DNA of 64,000 nucleotides from Rhizobium giardinii bv. giardinii H152 (GCF_000379605.1 NZ_KB902580.1:124188-188187); one strand, 5' to 3'; shown: positions 45,804 through 54,320, counted from the stretch's first letter. A program made the numbers and translations. Notes: generated by a model not told the origin, from the sequence alone.

Positions 45804-45903
45804 GGCTTGTTGACCGTCACTCGCATGATTCATCTCTGCGAACTCCTCGGTTTCATGCCAATTGATATGCTCTTTGAAGTAGCCCCTTATCTGTGGGGGG
45901 AGG

Positions 45904-46053
45904 ACGCAAGAAGAAGCGGAGGACCGCCGGACGCTGACGAAACTTATTGAGCGACGGCCGCAGGATACCATGCGCGATCTCATTCGGCTCCTGCAACGCA
46001 TGGTGCCGGGGGAAAAGACCGCAGATGCTGTGGCCTCGATAGCTGGCGCGTAG
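45904..46053 (+). other. Short coding-like fragment
   Basis: An open stretch reading QEEAEDRRTLTKLIERRPQD and MRDLIRLLQRMVPGEKTADA, ending at TAG 46051-46053. Its charged, regular composition looks like real protein rather than noise, but no start with a ribosome site precedes it. Probably the 3' end of a lost gene; family not recognised. Confidence 0.35.
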
Positions 46054-46280
46054 CTGCTTCAACGTGTTCGTTCATGTGTCTGCCTTCAGGGGGCCAGTTC
46101 ACTCGGAGACGGGCAGAGAGTGAGCGACGAGCTGGGCCAAGATCGCAAGACCGGACGAAGGCTGAAAACGTCAGTGTGCTTTAGTCCAGTTTGCTTCAAT
46201 TGGGGGATCAGTCGGGCGAACGTACCCTGATGCTCGTTTCAAACTTTGATTTAGTTCTTCGCCTCGAGGGCCATGCCAAC

Positions 46281-46331
46281 TGCATTCGCAGGCCCCGTCT
46301 ATCGATGCGATAGACGGGGCCTGCGAATGCA
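46281..46331. repeat. Perfect 51-base palindrome (24-base arms)
   Basis: The arms 46281-46304 and 46308-46331 are exact reverse complements (TGCATTCGCAGGCCCCGTCT and four more bases) around the loop ATG. It lies 110 bases before the BA14K gene with no gene ending just upstream of it. There is no T-run on either side. Confidence 0.85.
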
Positions 46332-46441
46332 TAATTCCTCGAACCAAAATCGATTTTAGTGGTAAGATTGCGCGTTTAAAGAGCTGCAGCGTCCCGGCGC
46401 GCCGTATTGGACGCGGGGCGCTGTAGGGGAAAGGTGAGCCA

Positions 46442-46930
46442 ATGAAAAGGTTAGCAATCATTGCCTTGTCGCTGGTGACGGCGCTGACGAGCGTCCCCCC
46501 GGTCATGGCGTTTCCCACCATGGCCGTGCGGAAGATCGAAGTCGCTGAGGCGCAGACGGTCCAGTACAGGCGTTACCGCGGCGGCTACAATCGTGGATAC
46601 AGGGGCGACTATCGAGGCTACCACGGCTATCACCACAATGGTGACGACGATTGGGCTTGGGCACTCGGCGGGCTCGCGACTGGCGCGATCATCGGCGGTT
46701 TGCTGGCGCAGCCGAGATATTATGGCCCCAGCTACTACGATCAGGGCTACTACGGCCCAACCTATTACCGTCCGCGCTACTACGCTCCACGCTATTACCG
46801 GCAAGTCTATGGTGGCGGCAACGCCCATACGCGCTGGTGCTTTGCGCGCTATCGGTCCTACAGGGTTTACGACAACACGTTCCAGCCGTACTACGGTCCG
46901 CGACGGGCGTGCGTCTCACCCTACTACTGA
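46442..46930 (+). CDS. BA14K-family protein, copy 2
   Basis: A 162-aa exported protein. A signal peptide (MKRLAIIALSLVTALTSVPPVMA) leads to a Tyr/Gly/Arg-rich segment, a hydrophobic stretch (ALGGLATGAIIGGLLA, near residue 77), a repetitive YYxPxYY region, and the C-terminal BA14K motif ([19 protein letters not shown], ending ACVSPYY). The last 34 residues are very close to copy 1 at 34375-34845, while the middle differs. ATG 46442 follows AAAGGTGAG. Predicted envelope-associated or periplasmic; function not settled. Confidence 0.88.
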   Translation: MKRLAIIALSLVTALTSVPPVMAFPTMAVRKIEVAEAQTVQYRRYRGGYNRGYRGDYRGYHGYHHNGDDDWAWALGGLATGAIIGGLLAQPRYYGPSYYDQGYYGPTYYRPRYYAPRYYRQVYGGGNAHTRWCFARYRSYRVYDNTFQPYYGPRRACVSPYY

Positions 46931-47036
46931 TTGCGGGCGTACTCGGCGATGTGCATTATTCAGGCAGAAGCAGAAGCCGCTGCCGAAAGCCGCTAAATTC
47001 AAAGTGGTCAGCGCCTAAAAACGCAAAACATAATCA

Positions 47037-47066
47037 CACATCGGGAACGAATATCGTTTGCCTTCC
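47037..47066. repeat. Dispersed repeat, partial copy 3
   Basis: CACATCGGGAACGAATATCG and the following TTTGCCTTCC match the right end and downstream flank of the copy at 14850-14898 (14884-14915) with only a few changes. The left half is absent. Confidence 0.55.
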
Positions 47067-47131
47067 TCCTAAAGCTGGACCCAACGATTTCATCATGCGC
47101 TGGGCAGTTGCGAATAGAAATGGCGGCCGCT

Positions 47132-47240
47132 CCACTCCCGTTTACCACAGGCTCCGGCCTTCTCTTCTGCGCAATGGGAAAGCGCGTTCAGGCCTCCGCA
47201 TGCTTCGCTCCGCCAGAGGCGGAGTGGAAAACGGGAGTGG
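47132..47240. repeat. 17-base inverted repeat, 75 bases apart
   Basis: CCACTCCCGTTTACCAC (47132-47148) and GTGGAAAACGGGAGTGG (47224-47240) are reverse complements at 16 of 17 positions. The stretch between holds no gene. It could be the ends of a tiny non-autonomous element or a long-range hairpin. Confidence 0.5.
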
Positions 47241-47394
47241 TGCGGAAGTTACTTTCAGTCGCCCCTTGGCGGGCGCCTCCGGAGTTGACCTGGTAGCGTT
47301 GGAACGCATGCAGATACGCAAGGACCTTGGGTGGAAGACGTCCGGCAAGTCCGGCCGGTGCTGTCACCGACCGGACTGATACTGGCGGAGGGTG

Positions 47395-47738
47395 TTACCA
47401 CCACGATGTGTAGAAGACCGCCAGCTCGGCAGCGAGGGCCTCCCGCGCCTTGGCGACGAACTGCAGGTTGCCCTCGATCTCGGATCCGTCGCTGACGCCG
47501 AAGAAGAAGCCGTCGGTAGGGGGGAGCGAGATGGTCGATATCGTCGGACGTGAGTTGAAGATTCACGCAGTTGAAGCTTTCAGCGGCGCCGCCCTTATCG
47601 CGATAAAGGCGTTCCATCCAGCCATGGAGGTTCGGGTGCTTGCGCCAGTAGTGGAGTTCCGTCGCATCGCTAACGGTTGAAATCGACTGCCGAGTCCGGC
47701 TGGTGACGAAGCGTGCAGGCATACATATCGAGTCCCAT
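47395..47738 (-). pseudogene. MGLDMYA-type conserved hypothetical, frameshifted
   Basis: The minus-strand frame starts MGLDMYACTLRHQPDSAVDF at ATG 47738 and stops two codons later. A second frame continues TELHYWRKHPNLHGWMERLY and AAESFNCVNLQLTSDDID. A third gives TDGFFFGVSDGSEIEGNLQF and ends AVFYTSWW before TAA at 47395. Together they make one protein of about 115 residues, a family I know from plasmid and phage genomes that is sometimes mislabelled as phosphoglycerate kinase. Two frameshifts (near 47675 and 47525) inactivate it. Its function is unknown. Confidence 0.75.
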
Positions 47739-48194
47739 TTTTCTTTCCTTTCGTCAGTGACTATCCCGAAGGACGCGGAACGAAAGGCCGGACGGCAAAG
47801 CTGCCGCGGTCATGGGCTAACACGGCCGCCTGCGGCGGGGTGGTGCGGGCAGCCCTTGACGGCAAAGCGCCGGACGGCAGGACCGCGAAAATCACTGAGG
47901 GATGGACGGCTGAAAGGAGGGGCCGGTCTGGTCCTGCCCGCCTACCAGCCGGTCGGCTTGGCGGACACGAAGAACGCTGCCACAAGGGTATCGAGCTGGC
48001 GTGCTGGACAAGACGGTGGTGGGGAGCGGCCATGCCCAAGGTCGATCGAAAAACGGAAGGAGATTACCAAACCCGGACACCTTGACTATCCTCAACATCA
48101 GAACATAATGAGAACAAACGCAGTGCTGCAGCCGCCCATCTGAATTCTGTTCCATATCGTCCGCTGGCCCATTGACCGTGCAGAGGAGAAGCTA
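47739..48194. other. Intergenic stretch, no supported gene
   Basis: 456 bases. Several overlapping open frames cross this GC-rich region but none has a recognisable family or a good ribosome site. No repeat or hairpin of note. Confidence 0.4.
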
Positions 48195-48401
48195 TTGCGT
48201 CCGCTCAAAGCAGCGCTACCCGATGAACCCGCGGAGGCGGAGTTCAACGACGTTCTCCGCTATCACGATGGCGACGCCGATGCGGCCGTGCGCACCCTGT
48301 TGGAGGATTGCCGGCATCTGCGCGAGCAACTGGCATTGGCGCAGATGGGAATGAGCATCGGCTTTACCCGCGGCTGGAAACCGAGCTTTGACCGGGACTG
48401 A
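48195..48401 (+). CDS. Small conserved rhizobial protein (68 aa)
   Basis: A small acidic protein, MRPLKAALPDEPAEAEFNDV followed by a helical RTLLEDCRHLREQLALAQMG, ending SIGFTRGWKPSFDRD. It looks like a short conserved protein I associate with rhizobial plasmids; no domain function is known. It starts with TTG 48195, preceded by AGAGGAG. It is the first of three closely spaced small genes (gaps of five bases and then an ATGA overlap), which probably form an operon. Confidence 0.65.
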   Translation: MRPLKAALPDEPAEAEFNDVLRYHDGDADAAVRTLLEDCRHLREQLALAQMGMSIGFTRGWKPSFDRD

Positions 48402-48406
48402 CTGTC

Positions 48407-48670
48407 ATGCGCCACGACAGAAGCATAGAGCTGGCGCCGAGCGTCAAGCCACAATTCGACTACGAGACGCTGAGCGCCCTTCCGGAATGGTACGTCATTG
48501 TCGCCCGGTGTGGCGCATGTGGCCATGAGGACGAGCTGGACCGACGTGCAATCGGGCGTCGGTTCGGCAAGAACGTCAAACTGGTTTCGCTGCCGATGCG
48601 CCTTCGCTGCCGCCCCCCTTGCGGCAATCGCGTCGGCAACCGACTGTTTCTGAGGAAGCTGGGGCGATGA
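48407..48670 (+). CDS. Small putative zinc-ribbon protein (87 aa)
   Basis: An 87-aa basic protein with Cys pairs ARCGACGHEDEL (residues about 34-45) and a later LRCRPPCGN (near residue 67), spaced like a zinc ribbon. Family not recognised. It begins five bases after the preceding small gene and its stop overlaps the next start (ATGA). A nucleic-acid or metal-binding role is possible but unproven. Confidence 0.6.
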   Translation: MRHDRSIELAPSVKPQFDYETLSALPEWYVIVARCGACGHEDELDRRAIGRRFGKNVKLVSLPMRLRCRPPCGNRVGNRLFLRKLGR

Positions 48671-49005
48671 GGAAAGGTGCCCAGACCGGTCGAATGCATC
48701 CGAGCATTGCAAGGCATCTCCCCAGAATGTCGTCAGCGGTGGAGCTCGGTCAATTCATCAAGATCACCTGCCAGCACTGCAGAGTGACACATCGCTATGA
48801 CCCTGGTGATTTGATCAAGGTTCTCGGAGACGTTCCCTTCCTGAATATTCAGGAGAATTTCCATTGCTCGAAATGCGGCAAGCGGGATTACCTGAGCGCC
48901 GGTCTCGAGACGCCTTGCGCGCGTGAACGTGTCGGCATGACGGTGCGCAGGCTGGTCGAGATCAGGACGGTGCAAAGGCCCGTCTGGAAAGACGTCACGC
49001 TGTAG
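48667..49005 (+). CDS. Small putative zinc-ribbon protein (112 aa)
   Basis: A 112-aa protein with CQHC (ITCQHCRVTHRYDP) and CSKCGK (ENFHCSKCGKRDYLS) about 33 residues apart, a likely four-Cys zinc site. ATG 48667 overlaps the stop of the preceding gene, so the two are coupled. Its layout resembles the 87-aa neighbour but the sequences differ. Family not recognised. The IS110 element begins just downstream. Confidence 0.6.
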   Translation: MRKGAQTGRMHPSIARHLPRMSSAVELGQFIKITCQHCRVTHRYDPGDLIKVLGDVPFLNIQENFHCSKCGKRDYLSAGLETPCARERVGMTVRRLVEIRTVQRPVWKDVTL

Positions 49006-49060
49006 GGAGCGCGGAATGTGTTGGTGTGGACGGCTCTGAGACCTCAGCGATCCATGGCAT

Positions 49061-50304
49061 GCTGGCCAAGGAACTGAGCGAGAGGAGCGCACCATGAAGC
49101 CCGTTGTAAGGATTGGTATGGACACGTCGAAAAACGTATTTCAGTTACACGGTGTCGATGAAGCTGAAGAACCTGTTCTGCGACGCCAGCTTCGGCGAAG
49201 GGAGATGATCAAGTTCTTCGAGAATACACCGCCGACCTTGATTGCCATCGAGGCCTGCGGCAGCTCACATCATTGGGGGCGTCTACTTTCATCCTTCGGT
49301 CACAAGGTCCGTCTGATCCCGCCGCAATACGTCAAGCCGTATGTGAAACGAGGAAAGAACGACGCGGCGGATGCGGAAGCGCTTTGTGAAGCGGTTAGTC
49401 GGCCCTCAATGCGCTTCGTTCCGATAAAATCGCGTGAGCAGCAGGCCGCATGCATGTTGATGAGCGTTCGGGAAAGGCTGGTTGGCGTGAAGTCGCAACT
49501 CTCGAACGCGATCCGCAGTTATGCGGCTGAGTTCGGCATCATTGGTCCGCCTGGTCGCCAGAACGTCAACGCATTGATCAAACGAACCCTTGAAGACGAT
49601 ACACTTCCACAGCTAGCGAAAGAGCTGTTTAGCCTTCAGGCGAAGGAATACCAAGCCGTCGAATCACGGCTTGCAGAAATCGAAGCGAAACTTATGAAAT
49701 GGCATCGAAACGATGATGTCAGCAGGCGGATTGCGACCATCCCAGGCATAGGGCCTATCGGGTCAACTATGTTGAGCGTCAAGGCACCACCGGCCGAAAA
49801 CTTCACCTCTGGCCGCCATTTTGCTGCTTGGCTTGGTTTGACACCCAAGGACCACTCGACCGGTGGTCGGGTCAGATTGGGTGGCATCACAAAGGCAGGC
49901 GATCCATCGATCCGATCAACACTGATTGTCGGCGCGACTGCACTGCTTAGACATGTCAGGAAGGGGCGAACTAAACCCTCGCGTTGGCTGGCTGCAATGC
50001 TGGAGCGTAAACCGCCGAAATTGGTGGCTGTCGCACTGGCGAACAGGTTCGCCCGCATTGCTTGGCGGCTCATGATCTCCGGAGGAGTCTACGATAAACC
50101 GGGTGATCTTGAACCATCCGTGGCGGCATAGCCTAAATAATTCGGCCAGTTTGTCAGAGCGAACGGCCCAGTAACCGAACTTGCAGGAACGAGTAGATGG
50201 ATTGACCGATTGGTCGATACCCGCGACAGTCCGTAGATTGCACTGGCACAAAAATCGTCGCGAATGTGTTTGGGGCGTGGGTAGCGAACACCATCTTGGC
50301 CAGC
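49061..50304 (+). mobile_element. IS110-family insertion sequence (IS1111-like), limits approximate
   Basis: An intact IS110-type transposase gene is flanked by short noncoding ends. GCTGGCCAAG (49061-49070) and CTTGGCCAGC (50295-50304) are perfect inverted repeats, as expected for the subterminal repeats of the IS1111 subgroup; the true ends lie somewhat outside them. The element separates the small-gene operon from the SRAP gene. IS110 elements carry a structured noncoding RNA in one end, so the 160 bases after the transposase deserve attention. Confidence 0.7.
49094..50131 (+). CDS. IS110-family transposase, intact
   Basis: A 345-aa transposase with an N-terminal RuvC-like DEDD domain (GMDTSKNVFQLHGV; IAIEACGSSHHW; GKNDAADAEALCEA) and a C-terminal Transposase_20 domain (IPGIGPIGSTML; AAWLGLTPKDHSTGG). 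Unlike the other two transposases in the window it has no frameshift. ATG 49094 follows GAGAGGAG. Such enzymes join ends without a DDE chemistry and are directed by a bridge RNA made from the element's end. Confidence 0.93.
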   Translation: MKPVVRIGMDTSKNVFQLHGVDEAEEPVLRRQLRRREMIKFFENTPPTLIAIEACGSSHHWGRLLSSFGHKVRLIPPQYVKPYVKRGKNDAADAEALCEAVSRPSMRFVPIKSREQQAACMLMSVRERLVGVKSQLSNAIRSYAAEFGIIGPPGRQNVNALIKRTLEDDTLPQLAKELFSLQAKEYQAVESRLAEIEAKLMKWHRNDDVSRRIATIPGIGPIGSTMLSVKAPPAENFTSGRHFAAWLGLTPKDHSTGGRVRLGGITKAGDPSIRSTLIVGATALLRHVRKGRTKPSRWLAAMLERKPPKLVAVALANRFARIAWRLMISGGVYDKPGDLEPSVAA

Positions 50305-50395
50305 AGACTAAATCTGCATCAACAGGCCGGACATCTGATTGCAAGCAATCGCGTTGTCCGTATACTCAAATCCTGATGAGGGAGGAGCCGTCCAC

Positions 50396-51163
50396 ATCTG
50401 TAATCTTTATCGCATGGAAGACAGGGACTGGGTCGCGAAGTGGGCAAAGGACGCCGAAAGCCTGATCAACCTGATGCCGGCCTACCAGATGAACCCCGAT
50501 CAGATGGGGCCGATCGTCCGCAACACCGCTGGCGGGAAGAAACAGCTGGTCCATGCGCGCTGGGGACTGCCCTCCCCGCGTTTCACGCTCGAGAAGGCCG
50601 CCAAAGCCAAGGCCGAGAAACTCGCGGCCAAAGGCAAGCCCTTCGATCTTGAGGAACTGATCCGGATGGAGGTTGACCGTGGCACGACCAATGTGCGCAA
50701 GCTCAGTTTTCCGCATTGGAAGCGATGGTTCGGCGTCGAAAACAGATGCCTCGTCCCGGTCACCAGTTTTGCCGAACCGGATCCGGCCAGCCAGCAGGAA
50801 GGCGGCAAGGTGCCCAATGCCTGGTTTGCACGCGACGAGGAGAAGTCGCTGATGTTCTTTGCCGGCATCCATGTACCGCAATGGCAGAGTGTCCGAAAGG
50901 TCAGGGACGGCCTGACCACCGACGACCTCTATGGGTTTTTGACCACGGATCCCAACGATCTCGTGAAGCCGGTCCACGAGAAGGCCATGCCTGTCCTGTT
51001 GCTGACGAAGGAAGAGACAGACACATGGCTGCGGGCGCCCTGGGATGAGGCGAAGGGTCTGGCCCACCCTCTACCGGATGGCGCGTTGATCATTTCGTCG
51101 CGCGAACCGTACGGATCCACGATCGTTTCGACATCCGGAGAGCCGGTTGGCAGTCTGCTTTAA
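50396..51163 (+). CDS. SRAP-family protein (YedK/HMCES type) with an ATC start
   Basis: A protein of about 255 aa in the SOS-response-associated peptidase family, which crosslinks abasic DNA through the alpha-amine and thiol of Cys2. The usual opening MCNLY appears here as ICNLYRMEDRDW: the codon before Cys is ATC, at 50396. GGGAGGAG lies eight bases upstream, correctly placed for this ATC, whereas the next upstream starts (TTG 50354 or 50339) would bury the Cys. Other active-site positions fit: the AYQMNPDQMGP Asn, the SFAEPD Glu and the PVHEKAMPVLL His. It is either expressed from a rare start or silenced by start loss. Confidence 0.8.
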   Translation: MCNLYRMEDRDWVAKWAKDAESLINLMPAYQMNPDQMGPIVRNTAGGKKQLVHARWGLPSPRFTLEKAAKAKAEKLAAKGKPFDLEELIRMEVDRGTTNVRKLSFPHWKRWFGVENRCLVPVTSFAEPDPASQQEGGKVPNAWFARDEEKSLMFFAGIHVPQWQSVRKVRDGLTTDDLYGFLTTDPNDLVKPVHEKAMPVLLLTKEETDTWLRAPWDEAKGLAHPLPDGALIISSREPYGSTIVSTSGEPVGSLL

Positions 51164-51435
51164 CGCCTGAACTCAGAGCTTGATTGTATCGGAGCCAAAG
51201 GAGCCGAGGAGGTTCTTCTCCCTAGCGGAGTCTTCGAGCATGCCAATGAGGTCAAGCGCACGTCTCGGATATTCGATTGCAAAAAATCAATCTGGCACTC
51301 CCATGCCGCCCCTCCCAACAAAAAAAGCGGCTTCAACACGGGAGCGATCAGGTTGGCGAGACCGATCGCTTCACTACCAATGTCCATCTCAGTATCCTCT
51401 GTAATAAACTGAAAAGCCTTGACGTTCAGTTTCTG

Positions 51436-52116
51436 TCAATTGGGTTCGGCACCTGACGTGCTGGCGAAGAGAGCAACGCCGGCGATGATGGCTGGCAGGC
51501 TAAAGGCGGCCGCAGGGATGAACATGTAGCCGGCCGCTCCGGCGCCACATCCGACGGCAAACGTCAGGACAGCGGTGGCCATCTTCTTCACCCGTACCTT
51601 TGCGACGGTGATTTCCTGGGCTTTCGAGTTGGCAAGGATGTCGGCAAGATCGAGCATGATCTGTGTCGTCGTACCCGTCATCAGGGTGGTCGGCGGCGCT
51701 TTCGACAGATGGGACCGGTGAAGACCGTTCTGTATGGCCATTGCCGACACCAGTGTCATCGCAACGGCAAACGTAACGCCATTCTCGTCGCCGTGGAATG
51801 GACCATAAATAATGGCAATGACCGCGACCGCGGCGAGCAGGATCAATTTTACGACCAGCATGGGCCGGACGGGGGAGCGATTTCGGTTTTGAAGTTTCAG
51901 GCAGACCAGCCGGGACGCGAAGACGACCAGGCAGAACATCGGAAGGACCAGCACCTTCGACAATGCTCCGCCAAGGCCATGCGCCATCGTTGCGCCCAAG
52001 GTCACGAAGTTGCCTGTGACATGCGCAGTAAAAAGCCCTGAAAGAGCCAGGAAGCCGAGCGTATCGACGTAGCCGCCATTGAAACTCAGAAGGGTAGGAA
52101 GGGAGGGAAGCTTCAT
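51436..52116 (-). CDS. YoaK/DUF1275-family membrane protein
   Basis: A 226-aa inner-membrane protein with about six hydrophobic segments. LSFNGGYVDTLGFLALSGLF and FTAHVTGNFVTLGATM at the N-terminus, and NGLHRSHLSKAPPTTLMTGT in the middle, are the family's conserved blocks. Function is not known. It is transcribed on the same strand as the MFS-DoxX pair but 165 bases downstream of the MFS gene. The 272 bases between it and the SRAP gene hold nothing recognisable. Confidence 0.85.
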   Translation of the reverse strand: MKLPSLPTLLSFNGGYVDTLGFLALSGLFTAHVTGNFVTLGATMAHGLGGALSKVLVLPMFCLVVFASRLVCLKLQNRNRSPVRPMLVVKLILLAAVAVIAIIYGPFHGDENGVTFAVAMTLVSAMAIQNGLHRSHLSKAPPTTLMTGTTTQIMLDLADILANSKAQEITVAKVRVKKMATAVLTFAVGCGAGAAGYMFIPAAAFSLPAIIAGVALFASTSGAEPN

Positions 52117-52281
52117 TTCTTGACCTCTATTTCTGTTAGGCGCCGCGACGTTGCTCGCGACATGGCTCCAGGTTTGACACCAGATGCCGGCCTCACCAAT
52201 TGCATCAATTGTTTCGAGTTCATTGCGCGTGGCGGCATAATAGGCTGGGCGGCCGAAGCCGCCGCCCTGCCCAAGTCTTCG

Positions 52282-53880
52282 TTATGCGGCACCAGGCCGA
52301 TTGATCGTCAGGAAGTGACGGACAACAGGTTTCTCGGGACCGACATGGTGGGCCAGCACCTTGCCCTGCAGGTCGGCGTCGGCATTGGAGACCCGCTTGT
52401 GCTGGCGAAGATGTTCAGCCCAGGATTCCACCATGAACCATTCGACGATCTTCTCCGGGTCAGCCGAGTCCTCGGTGACACCCCAGCCATAGGCACCATC
52501 GCGGCGGCGTTCGTTGGAAAGATGATCGATGGCGTGAAGGAATGCGCTGCGGTGCTGCTTCTCGACCTTGTACTCGATCAGGATCAGAACCGGACCACGG
52601 TCATGGGCAACGGGTTCCGCAACAAGCGGCTCAGGCCAGTGATTGGACGGCACCATGTCGGCATCGCCTGCAGGAAGTTTCACGCGGTGCATGATGAACC
52701 CGGTCACAAGCAGCCCGGCGGCTCCGATGAGCAGGGTCATTTGGATGCCGACAGCCTCGCCGACCGCGCCCCAACCAAGGCTCCCGGCAGTCATCGCACC
52801 ATTGAAGACGGTGAGGTAGACGGCGAGGCCGCGACCACGCACCCAGTTCGGAAGAACAGCCTGGGCCGCGACGTTGAGCGTTGTCAGTGCAGTGATCCAT
52901 GCCACACCAAGGAACAGAAGAACGATGATGGCAACGATCTTCGGCGGGGCGAGTGACAGAACTCCCATGACGGCAGCGGTGATCAGCGCGGCACCGAGAA
53001 GCAGGCCGTCGGAACTCAGGCGTTCGCGCAGCTTCGGCATGAGCAAGGCGCCACCGATCGCGCCTGCACCAACTGCACCGAGCAGGATGCCGTAGAAGCT
53101 GGCATCACCACCCAGCAACTGCCGGGCGACGAGCGGGAGGAGCGCCCAGACGGCGCTGGCGAAGGCGAAGAAGATCGCGGCGCGCAGGAGGACGACGTGG
53201 AGCGGTGTGCTCGAGCGGGTGTAGCGAAGCCCGGCCCGGAAGGCACCGAAGAAGTTCTCCTGAAGCGCGTCGTTTGCATTCTTCGCCTGTGGCCACCAGA
53301 CCAGAGCTGCGATCACCACGGCGTAGCTTGCGACATCCGCGCCGTAGGTGATCCCGGCTCCAAAGGCTGCGAGAAGCAGGCCGCCCGCGGCAGGCCCGAT
53401 GGAGCGGGCAATGTTGATGCCGAGCGAGTTCAGCGCCACGGCGCTCTTGACATCCTCGCGTTTGACCAGTTCCGGAACGATCGCCTGCCAGGTCGGCCCC
53501 ATCAACGCGGCGCCAATGCCGCCGAGGAAGGTCAGACCGATCAGCGCGCTGACCGATAGCATACCCGTCTGGGACAGGACCATAAGCGAGATGCTGACGG
53601 ATGCCAGCAGGAGCTGGACGGCGATCAGGAACTTGCGGCGATCAAGGATGTCGGTGAGAACGCCCGCAGGAATGGCAAGCAGGAAGATCGGCAGGGTTCC
53701 GGCCGCCTGGACCATGGCGACCGCGGCCGGCGATGCCGAAAGATCCGTCATCAGCCAGGAGCTTGCGACGTCGCGCATGAAGCTTCCGGTATTGCCAAGG
53801 ACGGTGGCGATCCAGAGAACCGCAAACACAGGCTGTGCGAGTGGCGCGAAGGTTCCGCCGGATGCTTTTGCAGCGCTCAT
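52282..53880 (-). CDS. MFS exporter fused to a C-terminal monooxygenase-like domain
   Basis: A 532-aa protein. Residues about 1-410 form a 12-helix MFS transporter of the EntS-like (MFS_3) group: LWIATVLGNTGSFMRDVASS, IPAGVLTDILDRRKFLI and PTWQAIVPELVKREDV are diagnostic. Residues about 425-532 (ILIEYKVEKQHRSAFLHAID, then GVTEDSADPEKIVEWFMVES) resemble the dimeric ferredoxin-like fold of antibiotic-biosynthesis-monooxygenase domains and should be cytoplasmic. The start overlaps the DoxX stop (ATGA). Likely exports a small toxic or signalling compound. Confidence 0.85.
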   Translation of the reverse strand: MSAAKASGGTFAPLAQPVFAVLWIATVLGNTGSFMRDVASSWLMTDLSASPAAVAMVQAAGTLPIFLLAIPAGVLTDILDRRKFLIAVQLLLASVSISLMVLSQTGMLSVSALIGLTFLGGIGAALMGPTWQAIVPELVKREDVKSAVALNSLGINIARSIGPAAGGLLLAAFGAGITYGADVASYAVVIAALVWWPQAKNANDALQENFFGAFRAGLRYTRSSTPLHVVLLRAAIFFAFASAVWALLPLVARQLLGGDASFYGILLGAVGAGAIGGALLMPKLRERLSSDGLLLGAALITAAVMGVLSLAPPKIVAIIVLLFLGVAWITALTTLNVAAQAVLPNWVRGRGLAVYLTVFNGAMTAGSLGWGAVGEAVGIQMTLLIGAAGLLVTGFIMHRVKLPAGDADMVPSNHWPEPLVAEPVAHDRGPVLILIEYKVEKQHRSAFLHAIDHLSNERRRDGAYGWGVTEDSADPEKIVEWFMVESWAEHLRQHKRVSNADADLQGKVLAHHVGPEKPVVRHFLTINRPGAA

Positions 53881-54320
53881 TTGCCTGCTCCCTTGGTGAG
53901 GTCGAATGCGGCGACGAAGAGGAATGCGCCAGCGAGGCCAACATGTTCAAAGAAGGCGTTGGTCGCCATCATGCGGTTCATGCCGGGAGCCATCTCCCAG
54001 AAACGGAGGGCGATGAACGTTGCCATGAGCGTGAAGCCAGCGAGCGCCAGCGCTCCGATCCAGCGAAAAAAGCCCGATACCACCATGGCTGAAGCCGTCA
54101 GCTCGAACACGATGACGGCGACCGCAAAGAACGCGGTGGGATGAAGACCGAAATGATCCATTTCGGCCAGTGCGCCGTTGAAATCGAAGATCTTGGTAAG
54201 CGGGCCCTGGATGTAGGCGGCGCAGAGCGCAAGCAGCGACACGGTTCGCGTGACCGGAGAAGCGACGATGCGTGCCAGACTGCTCCGGACTGGATTCGAC
54301 GTATGGGATTGGTGGGTCAT
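53877..54320 (-). CDS. DoxX-family membrane protein
   Basis: A 147-aa membrane protein with four hydrophobic segments and the DoxX pattern: LLALCAAYIQGPLTKIFDF, HPTAFFAVAVIVFELTASAM and NAFFEHVGLAGAFLFVAAFD. DoxX proteins are tied to sulfur and redox stress in several bacteria. It is the first gene before the MFS exporter (four-base overlap). A pair of AATTGC motifs 23 bases apart lies about 75-100 bases upstream. Confidence 0.85.
   Translation of the reverse strand: MTHQSHTSNPVRSSLARIVASPVTRTVSLLALCAAYIQGPLTKIFDFNGALAEMDHFGLHPTAFFAVAVIVFELTASAMVVSGFFRWIGALALAGFTLMATFIALRFWEMAPGMNRMMATNAFFEHVGLAGAFLFVAAFDLTKGAGK

Noticed and set aside
52120..52956. A 278-aa plus-strand frame opposite the MFS fusion gene
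   Set aside because: Antisense to a conserved gene; no recognisable domain.
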